Source: Anaerolineae bacterium (GTDB taxonomy: Bacteria > Chloroflexota > Anaerolineae > JAAYZQ01). Taken from it: a DNA stretch of 38,067 nt. The DNA lies in assembly GCA_023544525.1 (NCBI GenBank), contig JAMJFU010000012.1, positions 1 through 38,067 on the forward strand. The letters are read 5' to 3'. This document shows, piece by piece, positions 36,599-38,067 of the stretch (its first letter is position 1; each line of letters starts with the position of its first letter). The notes under the pieces are model-generated. The model searched no databases. It was given only the letters and a program-made list of their open reading frames with translations, and had not been told where the DNA came from. A program made the translations under genes and the position numbers.

Positions 36599-38067
36599 GT
36601 GCAGGATTGGCAAAACCTCCCGCCAACTCCTGAAGAGCGGGATTTCCTCTCCGCGGTGCTGGACACAGCCGGCGCCCTGGTGGTGGTCTTTGACCGTCAG
36701 GGACGAATCGTGCGTTTCAACAGGGCCTGTGAGCGGGTAACCGGCTATTCCTCCGACGAGGTGAGGGGCAAGCTGCTCTGGGAGTTGTTCCTCGTCCCCG
36801 AAGAGGTGGAGCCGGTCAGGGCCGTCTTTGACGAGCTCTGGGCGGGCCAGTTCCCGAACGAGTACGAGAACTACTGGACAACGCGCGACGGGGACCGCCG
36901 GCTGATTGCCTGGTCCAACACGGCGCTCCTGGGCCCCGGCGGCGCGGTCGAGTATGTCATTGGCACTGGCATCGACGTCACCAGCCGCAGACAGGCCGAG
37001 GAAGCCCTGCGTTTAGCCCACGGCGAACTCGAGCAGCGGGTGCTGGAAAGAACCGCCGAACTCGAGAAAGCGAACGAGAGCTTGCGGGCAGAGATCGCCG
37101 AGCGCAGGCGGGTGGAAAGGGCGCTGGGCGAGAGCGAGGATCACCTGCGATCGCTGATGGAGAGCGCTGAGCGGTATGCCATTTTCCGCCTCGCCGTGGA
37201 TCCGACCCACCCGTACGGGTTGCAGATCGTACTGGCCAGCCCTTCGCTGAAGGAGCTGCTGGGCCTCTCCGAGCTGACTGACGTGTCCACGTGGATTGCC
37301 AACATCCATCCCGATGACCTGGAGCGCGTTGTGGAAGCCAACACCCGCTCCATAGAGACTGGCACGCTGTTTGACGAGCAGTATCGCGTCTTCAAGCCGG
37401 AGCGAGGCGAGTGGGATTGGGTGCACAACCGGTCCACGCCGGTGTTTGACGCTGCAGGCACGCTCACCCACTATAACGGGCTGATGGTCGACATTACTGA
37501 GCAGAAGCACGTCGAGGAGCAGCTCCGCCGGCAGAGCGACTACCTGGCGGCGTTGCACCAGACGACCTTGGGAGTGGTTAGCCGGCTCGACATCTCGGAG
37601 CTACTGGAGACCGTTATGGAGCGGGCGGTGAACCTGGTTGGGGCCGCCTATGGTTTTGTCTACCTGGTGAAGTCAGAAGAGGCCGAGATCGAGGTCGCCG
37701 TTGGAACCGGCCCCTACCGTGAGTACCTGGGCTGGCGCCTGAAACAGGGAGAAGGCCTGGCCGGAAAGGTCTACGAGTCCGGACAGCCGTTGGCCGTGGA
37801 AGATTATCACACCTGGCCTGGCCGTTCCCTTCAGTTCGAGGGCACGGCCTTCGGCCCTGCCCTGGGCGCGCCGCTCATGTCCGGGGAAGTCGTGGTCGGT
37901 GTTTTGGGAGTCGGGCGTGCGCCCTCCGCTTCGCCGTTTCGCCAGGATGAAATCGATCTGATCCATCGTTTCAATCACCTGGCCTCCATCGCCCTGGACA
38001 ACGCGCGGCTATACGGCTCGGTTCAGCAGCATCTAGTTGAGCTGCAACAGGCGCAGCAGGCGCTGCA
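36599..38067 (+). CDS. PAS-PAS-GAF sensor protein, probably a histidine kinase (3' end outside window)
   Basis: 489 codons are visible and the frame is still open at the window end. Order: a PAS domain (about 15-130, FLSAVLDTAGALVVVFDRQG, RACERVTGYSSDEVRGK, then YVIGTGIDVTSRRQAEEAL as its C-terminal motif); a coiled coil (LEQRVLERTAELEKANESLR); a second PAS of the PAS_3 type (about 185-310, IHPDDLERVV, DWVHNRSTPVFD, MVDITEQKHVEEQL); a GAF domain (about 320-470, DISELLETVMERAVNLVGAA, LKQGEGLAGKVYESGQPLAV, FNHLASIALDNARLY). A new coiled coil begins at the edge. No TM helix, so cytoplasmic. The output domain is not visible; a histidine kinase is most likely, but a GGDEF or phosphatase output is possible. 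The GTG at 36599 has AAGGGGG nine bases upstream; the frame is open from 36551. Confidence 0.85.
   Translation, partial: MQDWQNLPPTPEERDFLSAVLDTAGALVVVFDRQGRIVRFNRACERVTGYSSDEVRGKLLWELFLVPEEVEPVRAVFDELWAGQFPNEYENYWTTRDGDRRLIAWSNTALLGPGGAVEYVIGTGIDVTSRRQAEEALRLAHGELEQRVLERTAELEKANESLRAEIAERRRVERALGESEDHLRSLMESAERYAIFRLAVDPTHPYGLQIVLASPSLKELLGLSELTDVSTWIANIHPDDLERVVEANTRSIETGTLFDEQYRVFKPERGEWDWVHNRSTPVFDAAGTLTHYNGLMVDITEQKHVEEQLRRQSDYLAALHQTTLGVVSRLDISELLETVMERAVNLVGAAYGFVYLVKSEEAEIEVAVGTGPYREYLGWRLKQGEGLAGKVYESGQPLAVEDYHTWPGRSLQFEGTAFGPALGAPLMSGEVVVGVLGVGRAPSASPFRQDEIDLIHRFNHLASIALDNARLYGSVQQHLVELQQAQQAL

Overview
The window looks like a chromosomal segment of a GC-rich, heterotrophic member of the Chloroflexota (Anaerolineae-like). 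Four things suggest this: (i) topA carries an N-terminal four-cysteine domain of the DUF5679 type; (ii) cell-envelope proteins carry long Pro/Thr-rich tails; (iii) there is an LCP-family lipoprotein, a one-piece PBP1A and a short YidC without the large periplasmic domain of proteobacterial YidC; (iv) several conserved hypothetical membrane proteins have the style of that phylum. The assignment is inferred from gene content; no rRNA is present. I saw no tRNA, rRNA, CRISPR array, insertion sequence or phage gene, so this is mostly core genome.

Layout. 1-1.8 kb: the tail of a gene cut by the window edge, facing a TPR-repeat membrane-anchored protein. 1.9-10.8 kb (+): ffh, rpsP (with a very long acidic tail), khpA, rimM, dprA, manC, topA and an M24 aminopeptidase, that is, protein targeting, ribosome maturation, DNA uptake/topology and sugar-nucleotide synthesis. 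10.8-14.5 kb (+): two poorly characterised membrane proteins, one with a degenerate PP2C-like domain joined to a propeller-like exterior domain. 14.65-23.9 kb (-): a long run reading rpmH-rnpA-yidD-(PQQ-propeller lipoprotein)-yidC-jag-(DUF58)-(GNAT)-mnmE-LCP-(small unknown). This is the classic rpmH/yidC/mnmE cluster with several additions and without dnaA. 23.9-25.5 kb (-): a fused membrane/spermidine-synthase-like protein. 25.9-29.3 kb (+): a multi-TM protein of unknown role and a GT39-type glycosyltransferase preceded by a short upstream ORF. 29.4-33.3 kb (-): SlyD-type isomerase, cold-shock protein and PBP1A. 33.4-36.1 kb: Trm112-like protein, RNase Z and HIT hydrolase on divergent promoters, then a small membrane protein. 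36.6 kb to the end (+): the N-terminal part of a PAS-PAS-GAF sensor protein.

Many intergenic regions contain sigma70-like promoters, nearly always with a 17-bp spacer, and GC-rich hairpins that lie where terminators are expected. Promoter and Shine-Dalgarno positions were used to shorten about a dozen gene starts compared with the longest open frames. Much of the window is ordinary. The points most worth a second look are the acidic S16 tail with an acidic coding relic after it, the pseudophosphatase-like/membrane protein pair at 10.9-14.5 kb and its structured leader, the altered glycosyltransferase motif in PBP1A, the apparently leaderless rnz transcript, the short upstream ORF before the GT39 gene, and the strong promoter at 36.2 kb that faces about 380 bases without a convincing gene.
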